Below are positions 54,171 to 63,746 of a stretch of 64,000 nucleotides of DNA, in pieces (positions within the stretch are counted from its first letter, which is position 1; each line of letters begins with the position of its first letter). Origin of the DNA: an uncultured Alphaproteobacteria bacterium (GTDB lineage Bacteria > Pseudomonadota > Alphaproteobacteria > Caulobacterales > Hyphomonadaceae); contig CAIKWZ010000038.1 of NCBI GenBank assembly GCA_903831255.1, positions 1-64,000 on the forward strand. The letters are read 5' to 3'. Both the position numbers and the translations under genes were made by a program. The notes below the pieces were generated by a model that saw nothing but the letters and a program-made list of their open reading frames with translations, searched no databases and was not told the origin of the DNA.

Positions 54171-54806
54171 ATGAATCTGGGAGATCACGCGGCCACGCCG
54201 AGCGAACGCTTCAGGCTGAAGCTTCTGGAGGCCATGCTTGAGGTCGCTCCGGACCTCGGATGGACACCCGCCTCCCTGCAGGAGGCGCGCGAGCGATGCG
54301 GTCTGACGCAGGGAGAGGCGGATCTGGCCTGTCCTGGCGGGGTAGGCGATCTGCTGGAGGAATTCCATCATGTGATGAGCGCGATGGTCGGGCGGCGCTT
54401 GGGTGAGGCTGATCTCGTCGGTATGAAGATCCGGGACAAGGTGACGTTCGGGGTTCGCGCCTATCTTGAGGCGCTCGAGCCGTTCAGGCCTGCGGTTCGC
54501 AGGGCGATCGCCTCTCCCCTGGGCCTGTTCGCAGGCCCCAGGGGCCTTTGGGGCGTAGCGGATGCGATCTGGTCTGGTCTTGGAGATCGTTCGACCGACT
54601 TTAACTGGTATTCCAAGCGAACCATTCTGTCGGGGGTTATCGCCTCGACCCTTCTTGTATGGCTGGCTGGGGACGCTGCAGAGACCGAGGCGTTTTTGCA
54701 ACGAAGGATCGCCGACGTGATGACCTTCGAAAAGACAAAGAGCAAGGTACGATCGTTCTTCACCACTTCGCCGACCGAACCACAGCCTCCCGGATCAAGG
54801 TCCTGA
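54171..54806 (+). CDS. COQ9-family protein, ubiquinone synthesis
   Basis: 211 residues, helical, matching the COQ9 family: ERFRLKLLEAMLEVAPDLGWTP (a TetR-like start), RDKVTFGVRAYLEAL, DAIWSGLGDRSTDFNWYSKR and LVWLAGD. COQ9 helps ubiquinone synthesis by binding lipid and presenting the substrate to the COQ7-type hydroxylase. It is often found beside rpsU in alphaproteobacteria, as here. Confidence 0.88.
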   Translation: MNLGDHAATPSERFRLKLLEAMLEVAPDLGWTPASLQEARERCGLTQGEADLACPGGVGDLLEEFHHVMSAMVGRRLGEADLVGMKIRDKVTFGVRAYLEALEPFRPAVRRAIASPLGLFAGPRGLWGVADAIWSGLGDRSTDFNWYSKRTILSGVIASTLLVWLAGDAAETEAFLQRRIADVMTFEKTKSKVRSFFTTSPTEPQPPGSRS

Positions 54807-54846
54807 TCTCGGCTGATCGCCCGCGCCCTGTTCTTTGAGCCCGAGG

Positions 54847-55941
54847 TCAGGAGCGCTCCGCCAACCTGACCACATGGCCCATCTTACGGCCTTCGGCGGC
54901 GCGTCGTTTGCCGTATAGGTTGATCTTCGCTCCGTCGCGGAGATGATCGGGCCAGGAATGAGCCTCTGCTCCGAGAAGGTTGAGCATCTCGCCGTCTGAA
55001 TGACGTCGCGTATCGCCGAGAGGCCAGCCGCAGACAGCCCGGATATGCTGTTCGAACTGGCCTGTCAGGCAGGCGTCTTCGGTCCAGTGACCAGAGTTAT
55101 GGACCCGTGGGGCGAATTCGTTCGCCAGGAGGCTCCCATCGCGGGTGACGAACAGCTCAAGGGCCAGGACGCCGACATAATCGAGCTCCGCCGCGAGGCG
55201 GCGGCCCATCGACTGTGCTCGCTCCAGAAGCTCGGATGGAAGGTTGGCCGGAAAGGTTGAGCGTCGCAGAATCCCGCCCTGATGAACGTTTCTTGGGCAA
55301 TCCCAGGTTCGGATATCGCCATCCGCGCCGCGTGCGAGGATGACGGAGATCTCGCAGTCGAAATCGATAAGCGCTTCCAGAACGGCGCGCCCGCCCTGCA
55401 TTTCGGCGAACGCAGCATCTGGGCTTACGACGCCCGAGAGACGGATCTGCCCTTTGCCGTCGTAGCCGGAGAAGCGTGTCTTGAGGATTCCTGCCCCTCC
55501 AAGCTGATCGAGCGCAGGTTGAATCTGGTGGGCGGCGTCGATGCGCGCGAAGGGTGCGGGCTCGATGCCGATCTCCCGAAAGAACGACTTCTCAGCCAGT
55601 CTGTCCTGGGAGATGGCGAGGGCCCGGGCGTCGGGGCGAACCCTCGTTCCCGCCGCCTCGACGATATCGAGCGCTTCGGGCGGGATATTCTCAAACTCCA
55701 GCGTCGCCACCTTCACGCTGGCGGCGAACTCCTTGAGCGCCTCGCGATCGGTATAAGGAGCGATGAACGTCTTGCGCGCCGTTCGCGAGGCGGGGCAGTC
55801 GCTCTCAGGGGCAAAGATGTGGACGTCGAGGCCGAGTCGGGCGGCTGCCAGAGCGAGCATACGGCCGAGCTGCCCTCCGCCGAGAATGCCGATGGCGTCC
55901 CCGGGCTGGGCGTAGGGCGCCGGAAGGACTGTGTCAGTCAC
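54847..55941 (-). CDS. purK: 5-(carboxyamino)imidazole ribonucleotide synthase
   Basis: ATP-grasp enzyme of purine synthesis. 364 residues. It starts [22 protein letters not shown]; the ATP-grasp part has [12 protein letters not shown] near 154 and [20 protein letters not shown] near 270. The start is a GTG at 55939-55941 that overlaps the purE stop, coupling the two. Confidence 0.95.
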   Translation of the reverse strand: MTDTVLPAPYAQPGDAIGILGGGQLGRMLALAAARLGLDVHIFAPESDCPASRTARKTFIAPYTDREALKEFAASVKVATLEFENIPPEALDIVEAAGTRVRPDARALAISQDRLAEKSFFREIGIEPAPFARIDAAHQIQPALDQLGGAGILKTRFSGYDGKGQIRLSGVVSPDAAFAEMQGGRAVLEALIDFDCEISVILARGADGDIRTWDCPRNVHQGGILRRSTFPANLPSELLERAQSMGRRLAAELDYVGVLALELFVTRDGSLLANEFAPRVHNSGHWTEDACLTGQFEQHIRAVCGWPLGDTRRHSDGEMLNLLGAEAHSWPDHLRDGAKINLYGKRRAAEGRKMGHVVRLAERS

Positions 55942-56477
55942 TGTGTGTCGCTCACCGTTTCAGGCGTCGCCTCGCTTTGATTGCGTCTCCACGCCTCGAG
56001 CCGCTGCGCAAGAGCGCGATCGGAGAGTGCGAGGATGGATGCCGCCAGGATGGCGGCGTTGGCCGCGCCCGGTTCTCCGATGGCGAAGGTCCCTACGGGC
56101 ACGCCGCGTGGCATCTGGACGATGGACAGAAGACTGTCGAGGCCGGAAAGGGCGCTTGATCGAACGGGGACCCCGAGAACCGGAAGGGTCGTCATGGACG
56201 CAATCATGCCCGGCAGGTGAGCCGCCCCCCCGGCGCCGGCTATGATCACCTGCACCCCGCGGGCGTGGGCTCCTTTGGCGTGCTCAAACAGCCTGTCAGG
56301 TGTTCGGTGAGCGGAGACCACGCGCGTCTCATGAGGGACCCCGAGACCCTCAAGAATGGCTGCCGCTTCGCGCATTGTCGGCCAGTCAGAGCGGCTGCCC
56401 ATCACAATACTGACCAGAGGAATGGCGGCGGGTGAGGCCGACTTTTCAGGGCCAGGGTCAGGCGCGTTTGCGCTCAT
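55938..56477 (-). CDS. purE: N5-carboxyaminoimidazole ribonucleotide mutase
   Basis: 179 residues. [14 protein letters not shown] near 23-36, SAHRTPDRL near 60 and [16 protein letters not shown] near 80 are the family signature. It moves the carboxyl group in de novo purine synthesis with PurK. The N-terminal 20 residues are an extra polar stretch. Head of the purE-purK pair. Confidence 0.95.
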   Translation of the reverse strand: MSANAPDPGPEKSASPAAIPLVSIVMGSRSDWPTMREAAAILEGLGVPHETRVVSAHRTPDRLFEHAKGAHARGVQVIIAGAGGAAHLPGMIASMTTLPVLGVPVRSSALSGLDSLLSIVQMPRGVPVGTFAIGEPGAANAAILAASILALSDRALAQRLEAWRRNQSEATPETVSDTQ

Positions 56478-56646
56478 GCAAGTCTCCCGATGGCGATCGA
56501 ACGCCTTTGCGCCCGGTCATGGCTGCCGCGGAGTATAGGTCTAAAGGGTGCGTCCGCAACATGGGCGTTGGGGCCCGTCCTGCGTATACGGTTAACCATC
56601 TCCTAACGTGGATGGTGTGAACTGAAAGTGTCAAAGAGCTGAAAGT

Positions 56647-57411
56647 ATGAACCGCAGGCCCGCCTCACCCCCGGAAATCTTGGACCCAGAGGCCGATGAG
56701 CGGGTCTCCGGGGCCGTCAGCGTCGCGGACCAGGATAGGCTGACCCGGGCCGCTGGCCTGCTGGGCGTTCCGACCGCACATCTGACCAGGCCGGTTCAGG
56801 GCGCTCTGATCGCCATGCTTGGGGAGGTGGAGGCGCTTCGGCGCGAGCTGGCGGAGGTGAAGGAGGCGTTGGCGGAGGCCGAGGCCTCGGCGGACTTTGA
56901 TCCGCTCGTCTCAGTCTACAATCGCCGAGCCTTTCTCCGTGAGGCCGCGCGAGTGGTGGCGATGGTGCGTCGTCACGAAATCGAGGCCAGTCTGATTTTC
57001 TTTGATCTGGATCGCTTCAAGGAGATCAACGATCGGAACGGTCATGCTGCGGGCGATGCGGCTTTGCGGCAGGTTGGAGAGGTTCTGATTAGTCAGACGC
57101 GGGAAACCGACATCATTGGCAGGCTGGGGGGAGACGAGTTCGCTGTCGTTCTGACCCACATTCGCGACGATGCTGCTCAGGCGAAGGCCGAGGCGCTGGC
57201 GCAGGCGATTGCCGCTTCTCCTGTCCGGCATGAGGGTCGTACCTTGGGCCTGAGCGCCTCGATCGGGGTTGCGCATTTTGGCCCGGACGCCTCGATTGAA
57301 CAGTTACTGGAGGTCGCCGATGAGGCGATGTTCATTCGCAAGGCTCGTCGCTTCGAAATCCCGCAGATCGGGTTGGCCGGGGTCGGTCGGACCCGTGAAA
57401 CGGGCTCCTAG
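56647..57411 (+). CDS. GGDEF-domain diguanylate cyclase
   Basis: 254 residues. A coiled-coil region (about 55-85), then the GGDEF domain with DFDPLVSVYNRRAF, FFDLDRFKEIND and active-site GGDEF near 160. The inhibitory site RETD sits five residues before GGDEF, so product inhibition by c-di-GMP is expected. No membrane segment or sensor domain. Similar in layout to small Caulobacter cyclases such as DgcB, but this is not a firm orthology. Its stop overlaps the DUF1194 stop by four bases. Confidence 0.92.
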   Translation: MNRRPASPPEILDPEADERVSGAVSVADQDRLTRAAGLLGVPTAHLTRPVQGALIAMLGEVEALRRELAEVKEALAEAEASADFDPLVSVYNRRAFLREAARVVAMVRRHEIEASLIFFDLDRFKEINDRNGHAAGDAALRQVGEVLISQTRETDIIGRLGGDEFAVVLTHIRDDAAQAKAEALAQAIAASPVRHEGRTLGLSASIGVAHFGPDASIEQLLEVADEAMFIRKARRFEIPQIGLAGVGRTRETGS

Positions 57412-58292
57412 CGGGGGCCGGGCGGACGACCCCAGCCGCGCCCGCCGCCCCAGACCTTTTCGCCGATCAGGCAATCCGTCTTTTCCGCAGGGAGTTTGAG
57501 CTGCACCCGTTGCAGCCCATCGGACGAGACCCCTGAGGCGTCGGCGAACTGGATCGGGGCGGTCTCTGGCGCGACCTCCAGGCCGGCGATTTCCATCACC
57601 AGTTTCTTGCGTATCGTCGCGGTGAGGTGCTTGAGGTCGTAGACGGGAGCGATAAAGGCGGCCTCCCCTCCGATCACGCAGTGCTTGTAGTAACGGTCCA
57701 GATGGTCAATGTCATAGAACTCCCGGGGCTTGTTGAGCATAATCGGAAGTCCGTTGATCGTGATCCTGCGCTTGATCACTTCGTCCCGTGTGAGGTCGAC
57801 CTGCGGTCCGGTATTGTTGGCCCCGTCGCCTGATACGTCGATGACCCGGCGCGCACCGGAGAATTCGTTCGTCTCGATGAGCTCTGTCGCCTTGATCAGG
57901 GCGCTTGATATTGAAGTTCTCTGCTCACCATAGATGGGCTCCTTCGCCAGACGATCGGCGAACGCCCGCGAGGACGCCTCAGAATCTATAACTGTCCAGG
58001 GAATGATCTGGACCGGTTCATACATGCCGGCCCACTCCATATAGGTCACGGCGATGCGCCCTCTCGGGCCAGAGGTCATGGCGTTGATGACGTCTTTCTG
58101 GCGAAAGGCGTCGACATAGCCATTTCGTTGCAGTTCGTGCTCGTCATAGTCCATGGACTGGGAGACATCGACGGCGAGCACCAGCTCGAGGTCCACCGCC
58201 TGCAGCTTCTGAGCCAGGGCGAGGGATGGCGAAAGGGCGACGACAAGGGCGGACAGCGCCGCCGAGCGCAGGCTAACGAACGAAAAGGGCAT
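57408..58292 (-). CDS. DUF1194 von Willebrand A-like exported protein
   Basis: 294 residues. A signal peptide ends near ALAQ (28). The vWA-like domain has the MIDAS motif DVSQSMD near 43 and a VIDVSGDGANNTGP loop near 150, then ALIKATELI. DUF1194 proteins are exported and bind a metal; function unknown. The C-terminus is Gly/Arg/Pro-rich. Convergent with the GGDEF gene. Confidence 0.85.
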   Translation of the reverse strand: MPFSFVSLRSAALSALVVALSPSLALAQKLQAVDLELVLAVDVSQSMDYDEHELQRNGYVDAFRQKDVINAMTSGPRGRIAVTYMEWAGMYEPVQIIPWTVIDSEASSRAFADRLAKEPIYGEQRTSISSALIKATELIETNEFSGARRVIDVSGDGANNTGPQVDLTRDEVIKRRITINGLPIMLNKPREFYDIDHLDRYYKHCVIGGEAAFIAPVYDLKHLTATIRKKLVMEIAGLEVAPETAPIQFADASGVSSDGLQRVQLKLPAEKTDCLIGEKVWGGGRGWGRPPGPR

Positions 58293-58695
58293 GCTCAGAT
58301 CCTCACTCCTCTTTCACTCTGCCGGTCTCCGACCTCGGGTGCAAGGCGAAGGGGATCACGAACGCACGAGCTCCAGACGGACAAGTCTTGGTTCTCGGGG
58401 CTTGGTCTGAGGCCAGAAAGTCCCTGAAGAGCTTGACCTTTGTCGCGTCTGGAGCTAGTTCCCGGGACCATTCCGCGCAGACTTGTTTTCTGCGCCTTGA
58501 TCAGGACGACCCTGGCCGCTGAGAGGCGGATCAACCGGATGAGCCTGACGAGGTCCCCCGCCCAGCGCGTTGCGCCCGGCGGGGCGTTTGTCGTTTTTCG
58601 GTCGGATCGCCCTTTGTGGCGCGCTGGTCGAGGGTCGGCCGAGACGGCTGCAGGAGGGGTTGGACGGGCTCGCCGATCAGGAAGGGAGGAGAGAC
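58293..58695. other. 403-bp gene-free gap before ffh
   Basis: No gene I can support; the open frames here lack family-like features and shadow each other. No 4.5S (SRP) RNA core was recognised. A possible plus-strand promoter is TTGACC (58433-58438), 17 bases, TAGTTC (58456-58461). The ffh ribosome site AAGGGAGGAG is at the end. Confidence 0.5.
58433..58461 (+). promoter_or_regulatory. Possible promoter upstream of ffh operon
   Basis: TTGACC, 17-base spacer, TAGTTC. The -35 box is good and the -10 weak. It lies about 235 bases upstream of the ffh start, so the leader would be long. Confidence 0.35.
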
Positions 58696-60180
58696 ATGTT
58701 TGAAGCGTTGACCGAAAAGCTCTCCGGGGTTTTTGACGGCCTGACCGGGCGGGGCGCCCTGTCCGAAAAAGATGTGTCCGACGCGCTGCGTGAGATTCGC
58801 GTCGCTCTGCTGGAGGCGGACGTCGCACTTCCGGTGGTGCGCAAATTCATTGACGATGTAAGGCCCAAGGCGGTGGGCGAGAGCGTAATCCGGGCGATCA
58901 AGCCCGGTCAGCTGGTCGTGAAGATCGTTTACGATGCTCTCGTCGATGTTCTGGGCGGGGATTCGGAACCCGAGCGCCTGAAAATCGACAGTCCTCCCGC
59001 CGTCATCATGATGGCGGGCCTTCAGGGTTCAGGCAAAACGACGACCACCGGAAAGCTGGCCCGGCGTCTGAGAGAGGCTGATCGCAAGAAGGTTCTTGTG
59101 GCGTCACTGGACGTTCGGCGGCCTGCAGCAATGGAGCAGTTGCGCATCCTCGCCGGGCAGGCCGGCGTTGAAGCTTTGCCGATCGTGGACGGACAGCTTC
59201 CTGCGGACATTGCGAAGCGGGCGCTGAGCGCTGCGCGCCTTGGCGGCTTCGACGTTCTTATTCTCGATACTGCGGGTCGCACCACTCTTGACGAACAGAT
59301 GATGGAAGAGGCCGCCACGATTGCCTCGATCGCTCGCCCCCAGGAAACGCTTCTGGTGGTCGATGCGTTGACAGGTCAGGATGCGGTCGAGACCGCCCGC
59401 CGCTTCCATGAGCGTCTCCCTCTCACAGGTCTCGTCCTCACCCGTATGGATGGCGACGGTCGCGGCGGCGCCGCACTTTCGATGCGCTCGGTCACCGGAC
59501 TGCCGATCCGGTTTCTTGGGAGCGGGGAGAAGCTTGACGGTCTTGACGTATTCGACGCGCGACGCGTCGCCGGGCGGATTCTGGGTCAGGGCGATATCGT
59601 TTCCCTCGTCGAGAAGGCGAAAGCCGAGATTGACGAGGCCGAGGCTGAAAAGCTTGCGAGGAAGATGGCCAAGGGCCAGTTCGATCTTGAGGACCTCGCC
59701 GGCCAGTTGCGCCAGCTTCAGCGCATGGGAGGGCTGGGCGGGCTGATGGGCATGCTGCCAGGCGCTCAGAAGGCGAAAGCGGCGATGGCTGGAGCGCAGA
59801 TAGACGATCGCATGCTGAAGCGTCAGGAAGCGATCATTCTTTCGATGACGCCGGCAGAACGACGCAAGCCCGATCTTCTGCAGGCCTCTCGCAAGCGCAG
59901 GATTGCTGCGGGGGCAGGCGTCGACGTGGCCGAGGTGAACAAGGTGCTGAAGATGCACCGGAACATGTCGGACATGATGAAGAAGATGGGCAAGGGCGGC
60001 ATGAAGGGCATGGCCCAGGCGATGGGGTCGATGATGGGCGGCGCCCCGGGGCAGGGGCCTCAGCTTCCGCCTGGCGCCTTGAAGGGGCTGCAGGGCCTCG
60101 GCGGCGCTCCTGGCGCTCCGAAGCTTCCGGGGCTTGGCGGCCTGCCGGGCCTCGGTGGGCCCAAGAAGGGGGGCAAGTGA
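58696..60180 (+). CDS. ffh: Signal recognition particle protein Ffh
   Basis: SRP GTPase that binds signal peptides and 4.5S RNA. 494 residues. N domain, G domain with GLQGSGKTTTTGK (108-120), DTAGRTTLD and TRMDGDGRGGAA, and an M domain (about 300-440) rich in Met. The tail is unusually Gly/Leu/Pro-rich (GLGGLPGLGG). The ATG at 58696 has GGAGGAG upstream; the longer upstream open frame is rejected. First gene of an operon through rimM. Confidence 0.96.
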   Translation: MFEALTEKLSGVFDGLTGRGALSEKDVSDALREIRVALLEADVALPVVRKFIDDVRPKAVGESVIRAIKPGQLVVKIVYDALVDVLGGDSEPERLKIDSPPAVIMMAGLQGSGKTTTTGKLARRLREADRKKVLVASLDVRRPAAMEQLRILAGQAGVEALPIVDGQLPADIAKRALSAARLGGFDVLILDTAGRTTLDEQMMEEAATIASIARPQETLLVVDALTGQDAVETARRFHERLPLTGLVLTRMDGDGRGGAALSMRSVTGLPIRFLGSGEKLDGLDVFDARRVAGRILGQGDIVSLVEKAKAEIDEAEAEKLARKMAKGQFDLEDLAGQLRQLQRMGGLGGLMGMLPGAQKAKAAMAGAQIDDRMLKRQEAIILSMTPAERRKPDLLQASRKRRIAAGAGVDVAEVNKVLKMHRNMSDMMKKMGKGGMKGMAQAMGSMMGGAPGQGPQLPPGALKGLQGLGGAPGAPKLPGLGGLPGLGGPKKGGK

Positions 60181-60488
60181 TGACTGACGCCGGACCCTCA
60201 AATCCCATTCCGGAGCTCGCCCGGCTGCGGGCTTCGATCGATAACATCGACGCGGCGCTTGTGCATATGCTGGCCGAGCGCTTCCGTTGCACCAAGGCTG
60301 TCGGCGAGCTCAAGGCGGCGCATAATCTTCCGGCTGCCGACAAGACGCGCGAGACGGAGCAGATCGCCAGGCTGAGGCGGCTTGCCTCGGAGGCCGATCT
60401 GGATCCTGATTTCGCAGAGAAATTTCTTGCGTTCATTGTGACGGAGGTGATCCGTCATCATGAACGTCTGAAGGAGGCGCGCTCGTGA
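60180..60488 (+). CDS. Chorismate mutase, AroQ type
   Basis: 102 residues, an all-helical AroQ domain: LRASIDNIDAALVHMLAERFRCTKAVGELKA and FLAFIVTEVIRHHE. It converts chorismate to prephenate. The ATG overlaps the ffh TGA (60178-60182, TGATG), so translation is coupled. A free-standing mutase in the ffh-rpsP stretch is common in alphaproteobacteria. Confidence 0.9.
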   Translation: MTDAGPSNPIPELARLRASIDNIDAALVHMLAERFRCTKAVGELKAAHNLPAADKTRETEQIARLRRLASEADLDPDFAEKFLAFIVTEVIRHHERLKEARS

Positions 60489-60628
60489 GCGGCCTTAAAG
60501 ACAGGCAGCCGACAGGCGGCCCGGACGCAGCGCAGTATGGTTGCGCTTGTTCGGTCGTTCCGCGGCGTGTCTGGAGAGCGTCCGTCACCCCTTGTCTGTT
60601 AATTGTTTCACTCTGAAAGGTCTGTTCC

Positions 60629-61042
60629 ATGTCCCTCAAGATTCGTCTGGCTCGCGGCGGCTCGAAGCACCGTCCTTATTATCGCATCGTCGTGGCCGAT
60701 TCCCGGTCTCCGCGAGATGGCCGCTTCATCGAAAAAATCGGCTCCTACAATCCGCTGCTGGGCAAGGATGATGAGAAGCGCATCGTCCTCGATCTGGACA
60801 AGACGCGTGAGTGGCTGGCGAAGGGCGCACTGCCTTCAGATCGCGTAGCCCGCTTCCTCGGCGCCGCAGGTCTCGTCAAATGGGAGCATGGCGACAATCC
60901 TCAGCGCGGCGAGCCGGGTGAGAAGGCCAAGGCCCGCGTCGCTGAGCGTGAGGAACGCGAGGCGGCCCGGCGCGCGGCAGAGGAAGAGGCGCGCAATGCG
61001 CCGGCCGAAGAGGTCTCTGCTGAGGAAGAAGCGGCCGGGTAG
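60629..61042 (+). CDS. rpsP: 30S ribosomal protein S16
   Basis: 137 residues. [22 protein letters not shown] and [11 protein letters not shown] are the S16 signature. The last 50 residues are an Ala/Glu/Arg-rich tail beyond the core, as in other alphaproteobacterial S16 proteins. GAAAGG precedes the ATG. Third in the ffh operon. Confidence 0.96.
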   Translation: MSLKIRLARGGSKHRPYYRIVVADSRSPRDGRFIEKIGSYNPLLGKDDEKRIVLDLDKTREWLAKGALPSDRVARFLGAAGLVKWEHGDNPQRGEPGEKAKARVAEREEREAARRAAEEEARNAPAEEVSAEEEAAG

Positions 61043-61048
61043 GCCCTC

Positions 61049-61546
61049 TTGTCTGCGATTATCCGCGAGGCGGGGCCTGAGGATGATGCGTTCATTCTCG
61101 CCCTCAATGCATCCAGCGAACCCGCTTTGGGTCCGCTGGATGCTGAATCGTGGACGCGCCTGAAGACGCTCGCCTTTCGCGTTCTGGTCTCTGAGGCGGG
61201 GGCGGAGCGACTGGCTTTCATGGTGCTCATCAGGCCAGGCTCGGCGTATGGCAGCGATAACTACGCATGGTTTGAACAGCGTTTCGAGCGACACCTTTAT
61301 ATCGACCGCGTGGCGGTCAGCCCCTCGGCGTGGGGAAGGGGTCTCGGCAGAGGCCTTTATCAGTACGCTTTCGCGCTGGCTCGAGAGCTGGGTGAGGCGC
61401 GTCTGACCGCTGAGGTGAATGAGCATCCCCCCAATCCGGAAAGTCTCGCCTTTCACAGGGCCCTTGGCTTTCGCTCCCTGCTCTCGCGGCCTTCAGTGTC
61501 GGGTAAGGTGGTGGCGATGCTTGAGCGCCCCGTGGAGGGAGCATGA
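61049..61546 (+). CDS. GNAT-family N-acetyltransferase
   Basis: 165 residues. The acetyl-CoA site VSPSAWGRGLGRGLYQ sits near 90-105, and EVNEHPPNPESLAFHRALGF ends the fold. The start is TTG at 61049, six bases after the rpsP stop; no upstream ATG or GTG fits. Substrate unknown. It is inserted between rpsP and rimM, which are usually neighbours, and overlaps rimM by four bases. Confidence 0.82.
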   Translation: MSAIIREAGPEDDAFILALNASSEPALGPLDAESWTRLKTLAFRVLVSEAGAERLAFMVLIRPGSAYGSDNYAWFEQRFERHLYIDRVAVSPSAWGRGLGRGLYQYAFALARELGEARLTAEVNEHPPNPESLAFHRALGFRSLLSRPSVSGKVVAMLERPVEGA

Positions 61547-62100
61547 CATCTTCATCCCCCCGTCTGGTTGTGGTCGGACAGATCGTCGGTGCCTTCGGGG
61601 TTCGCGGAGAGGTCAGGGTGCGGTCATTCACGGCGGACCCTGAGGCGTTGTTTTCACTTGGAACGCTTCTGAACGCCCAGGGAGAGGCCCTGATGACCCC
61701 CGTAAGGAGCCGGCCCCTTGGCGACCTGTTCGGGGTGATTGCGTCTGAGGGCCGCTCCCGCGAGGACTGGGAGGCGTTGCGTGGGACACTGCTTCACGCT
61801 CCGCGCAGCGGGCTACCCGTGCTGGAGGAGGAGGAGGTCTATGTCGCCGATCTTCTTGGCTGTGAGGTTCGCCATATAGACGGGCGTCTGATCGGCATCG
61901 TGACCGACGCTCCGAACTTCGGCGCCGGCGACCTCATTGAAATTCGCCCTGAGGATGGCCGCGCATTTTTCCTGCCCTTCACCCGGGAGTGTGTGCCGGA
62001 GATCGACCTCGAGGCTCGAAGGCTTGTGATATCTCCTCCTGAGGCCTTCCTGCCTGAGAGCTTTCAGCGGCAGGAAGGCGAGGGCGACACAAACTTGTAG
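61543..62100 (+). CDS. rimM: Ribosome maturation factor RimM
   Basis: 185 residues. VVVGQIVGAFGVRGEVRVRSFT starts the N-terminal barrel; EEEVYVADLLGCEV begins the C-terminal PRC-barrel, ending FLPFTRECVPEIDLEARRLVI. It helps mature the 30S head. Translationally coupled to the GNAT gene. Its last 37 bases overlap the end of the glycosyltransferase gene on the other strand; trmD does not follow. Confidence 0.94.
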   Translation: MTSSSPRLVVVGQIVGAFGVRGEVRVRSFTADPEALFSLGTLLNAQGEALMTPVRSRPLGDLFGVIASEGRSREDWEALRGTLLHAPRSGLPVLEEEEVYVADLLGCEVRHIDGRLIGIVTDAPNFGAGDLIEIRPEDGRAFFLPFTRECVPEIDLEARRLVISPPEAFLPESFQRQEGEGDTNL

Positions 62101-63707
62101 TAGAGGCTGGCCATGCGGCTGCTTTCGAGCAGGGTGCGAACGATGGCGCCGTCTGGCGCGGGATCGTCGATACGTACCTCAAGCGTTTCGGTCAGGAAGG
62201 CGGCAAGGTCATCCGGCAGGGTTCCGGAATTGCGCCACACCACCAGACAGGCCCCCTGCGAGGTTGCCGGAGGCAGAGCGCCGGATGGCGCTCCTGCGTC
62301 CAGAACCCGCGCTTCCGGGAGCTCGGCGCGTAGATTTCCCATGAGGTGGATGTCCGATCCTACCAGTGTGCCCCCTTCGAAGCCGACCTCTCTGAGCTGC
62401 GCCGCCCATGCCGCGACGGGAGCGTAAGGACGACACTTCTCATCCGGACATGCCCTGATCTCAAGCGGTCGCTCCGCCAGGCGTCCCGCAAAGACGCCGA
62501 TCGCGATGAGAATGAGAAGGGCGGCGAACCCTCGCATCGGGATCGGGAACTCCCCCGCGCGCTTCACGTGGACGAACAGCCACATCGGGAGCAGGAAAAG
62601 AGCAGGTGCCGTCCATGCGGTTTTGAAGGATGAGACGCCCCCGAACACGGCAAGGAGATAGAGGAGGCCTGACAGGAGAAGGGCCCGTCCAAGCACCGAT
62701 CTCCACGCGACATCGTGAGTCTCCTCGTCCGTCGAACGACGAGCGAAGACCGGGTAAAGAACCGGGGCCCACAGCGGCCAGAAGAGGATGCTCCAGAGAA
62801 GCGAGAAGGGCAGGCTGAAGCTGAGGGCTGCGCGTCCCAGAGAGGAAAGACTGACGAGGCGCGTCTCCCACCAGGAGCGCAGATCCTCCGCTCCCAGACT
62901 CGCAGGAAAGGCCTCGAGGAGGAGCGAAGATGGGATGGTCATGGCGAGGCTGTCACCGGACTGCCCGGCGCCGGGCTGAGCGGCGAGCCAGATCAGAAAG
63001 GGTGAGGCGACCGCCCCGGCGGTGACAACTGCGAGAACGAAATTGATCAGGCTGATGCCTTGCCGGAAGAACGCGACAGAAAGCACGCTTGCGATGCACG
63101 CGACGGGCAGGATTGCATATAGGGGATGTGCAAGCAGACCGACACCCGCGACGAGACCCAGATAAATCCAGTCCCCCTGACGTCTCCAGGTGAGGACGCG
63201 TGCGAGGGCGTGGAGGGTCAGAGACAGGCACGCCGTCAGCGCGGCGAGGCCCAGCATGTCCTCATGGACGCCCCACCCAAGACCATAGGTCAAGGTCAGC
63301 GCGCCCGCCGCCGCGGCAGCGGCGCCGGGTCGGACGATGATGATCCGGGCCGCGAGATAGTAGAAGCTGAGGGCAATAAAGAGAAACACGTATTTCAGCG
63401 CGACGGCCGCTTCAGCCGTGCGGCCCCACCACGACGACGTCACTGAGATCAGCCATGCTGTAAGGGGCGGCTTATCACCGGCGTATCCTCCCTGAAGAGA
63501 CTGAGAAAGCAGGATTTGTTCAGCCTCCTCAACGGTCGCGACGGGGGCGATGAGGACACGCAGCGCCCAGTGAGCGAGGCAGAACAGACATATGATCTGA
63601 AGGACGAAGGATGCTTCGAGGCGCGAGGCGCGCGATAACCAGGCCACGCGCTCTTTCGCAGGCCGTTCGGAGCGGTCTGGTCTGCGAGGAGCGGGACGGG
63701 GCGGCAC
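62064..63707 (-). CDS. Glycosyltransferase family 39 (ArnT-like) membrane protein
   Basis: 547 residues with about ten membrane segments. The conserved periplasmic loop EEAEQILLSQSLQGGYAGDKPPLTAW near 60-85 is typical of GT39 enzymes that move sugars from undecaprenyl phosphate to an acceptor. A soluble C-terminal domain follows the helices. The start is a GTG at 63707. It lies 39 bases downstream of a GT2 gene, which would make its sugar donor. The target (lipid A or other) is not known. Confidence 0.87.
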   Translation of the reverse strand: MPPRPAPRRPDRSERPAKERVAWLSRASRLEASFVLQIICLFCLAHWALRVLIAPVATVEEAEQILLSQSLQGGYAGDKPPLTAWLISVTSSWWGRTAEAAVALKYVFLFIALSFYYLAARIIIVRPGAAAAAAGALTLTYGLGWGVHEDMLGLAALTACLSLTLHALARVLTWRRQGDWIYLGLVAGVGLLAHPLYAILPVACIASVLSVAFFRQGISLINFVLAVVTAGAVASPFLIWLAAQPGAGQSGDSLAMTIPSSLLLEAFPASLGAEDLRSWWETRLVSLSSLGRAALSFSLPFSLLWSILFWPLWAPVLYPVFARRSTDEETHDVAWRSVLGRALLLSGLLYLLAVFGGVSSFKTAWTAPALFLLPMWLFVHVKRAGEFPIPMRGFAALLILIAIGVFAGRLAERPLEIRACPDEKCRPYAPVAAWAAQLREVGFEGGTLVGSDIHLMGNLRAELPEARVLDAGAPSGALPPATSQGACLVVWRNSGTLPDDLAAFLTETLEVRIDDPAPDGAIVRTLLESSRMASLYYKFVSPSPSCR

Positions 63708-63746
63708 GTGCTGGGGACCTTCAGGCGATGATTATGGCAACATAAT

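Noticed and set aside
58293-58695. A possible 4.5S RNA or extra small genes upstream of ffh
   Set aside because: The conserved SRP RNA core was not found, and the open frames on both strands show no protein features.
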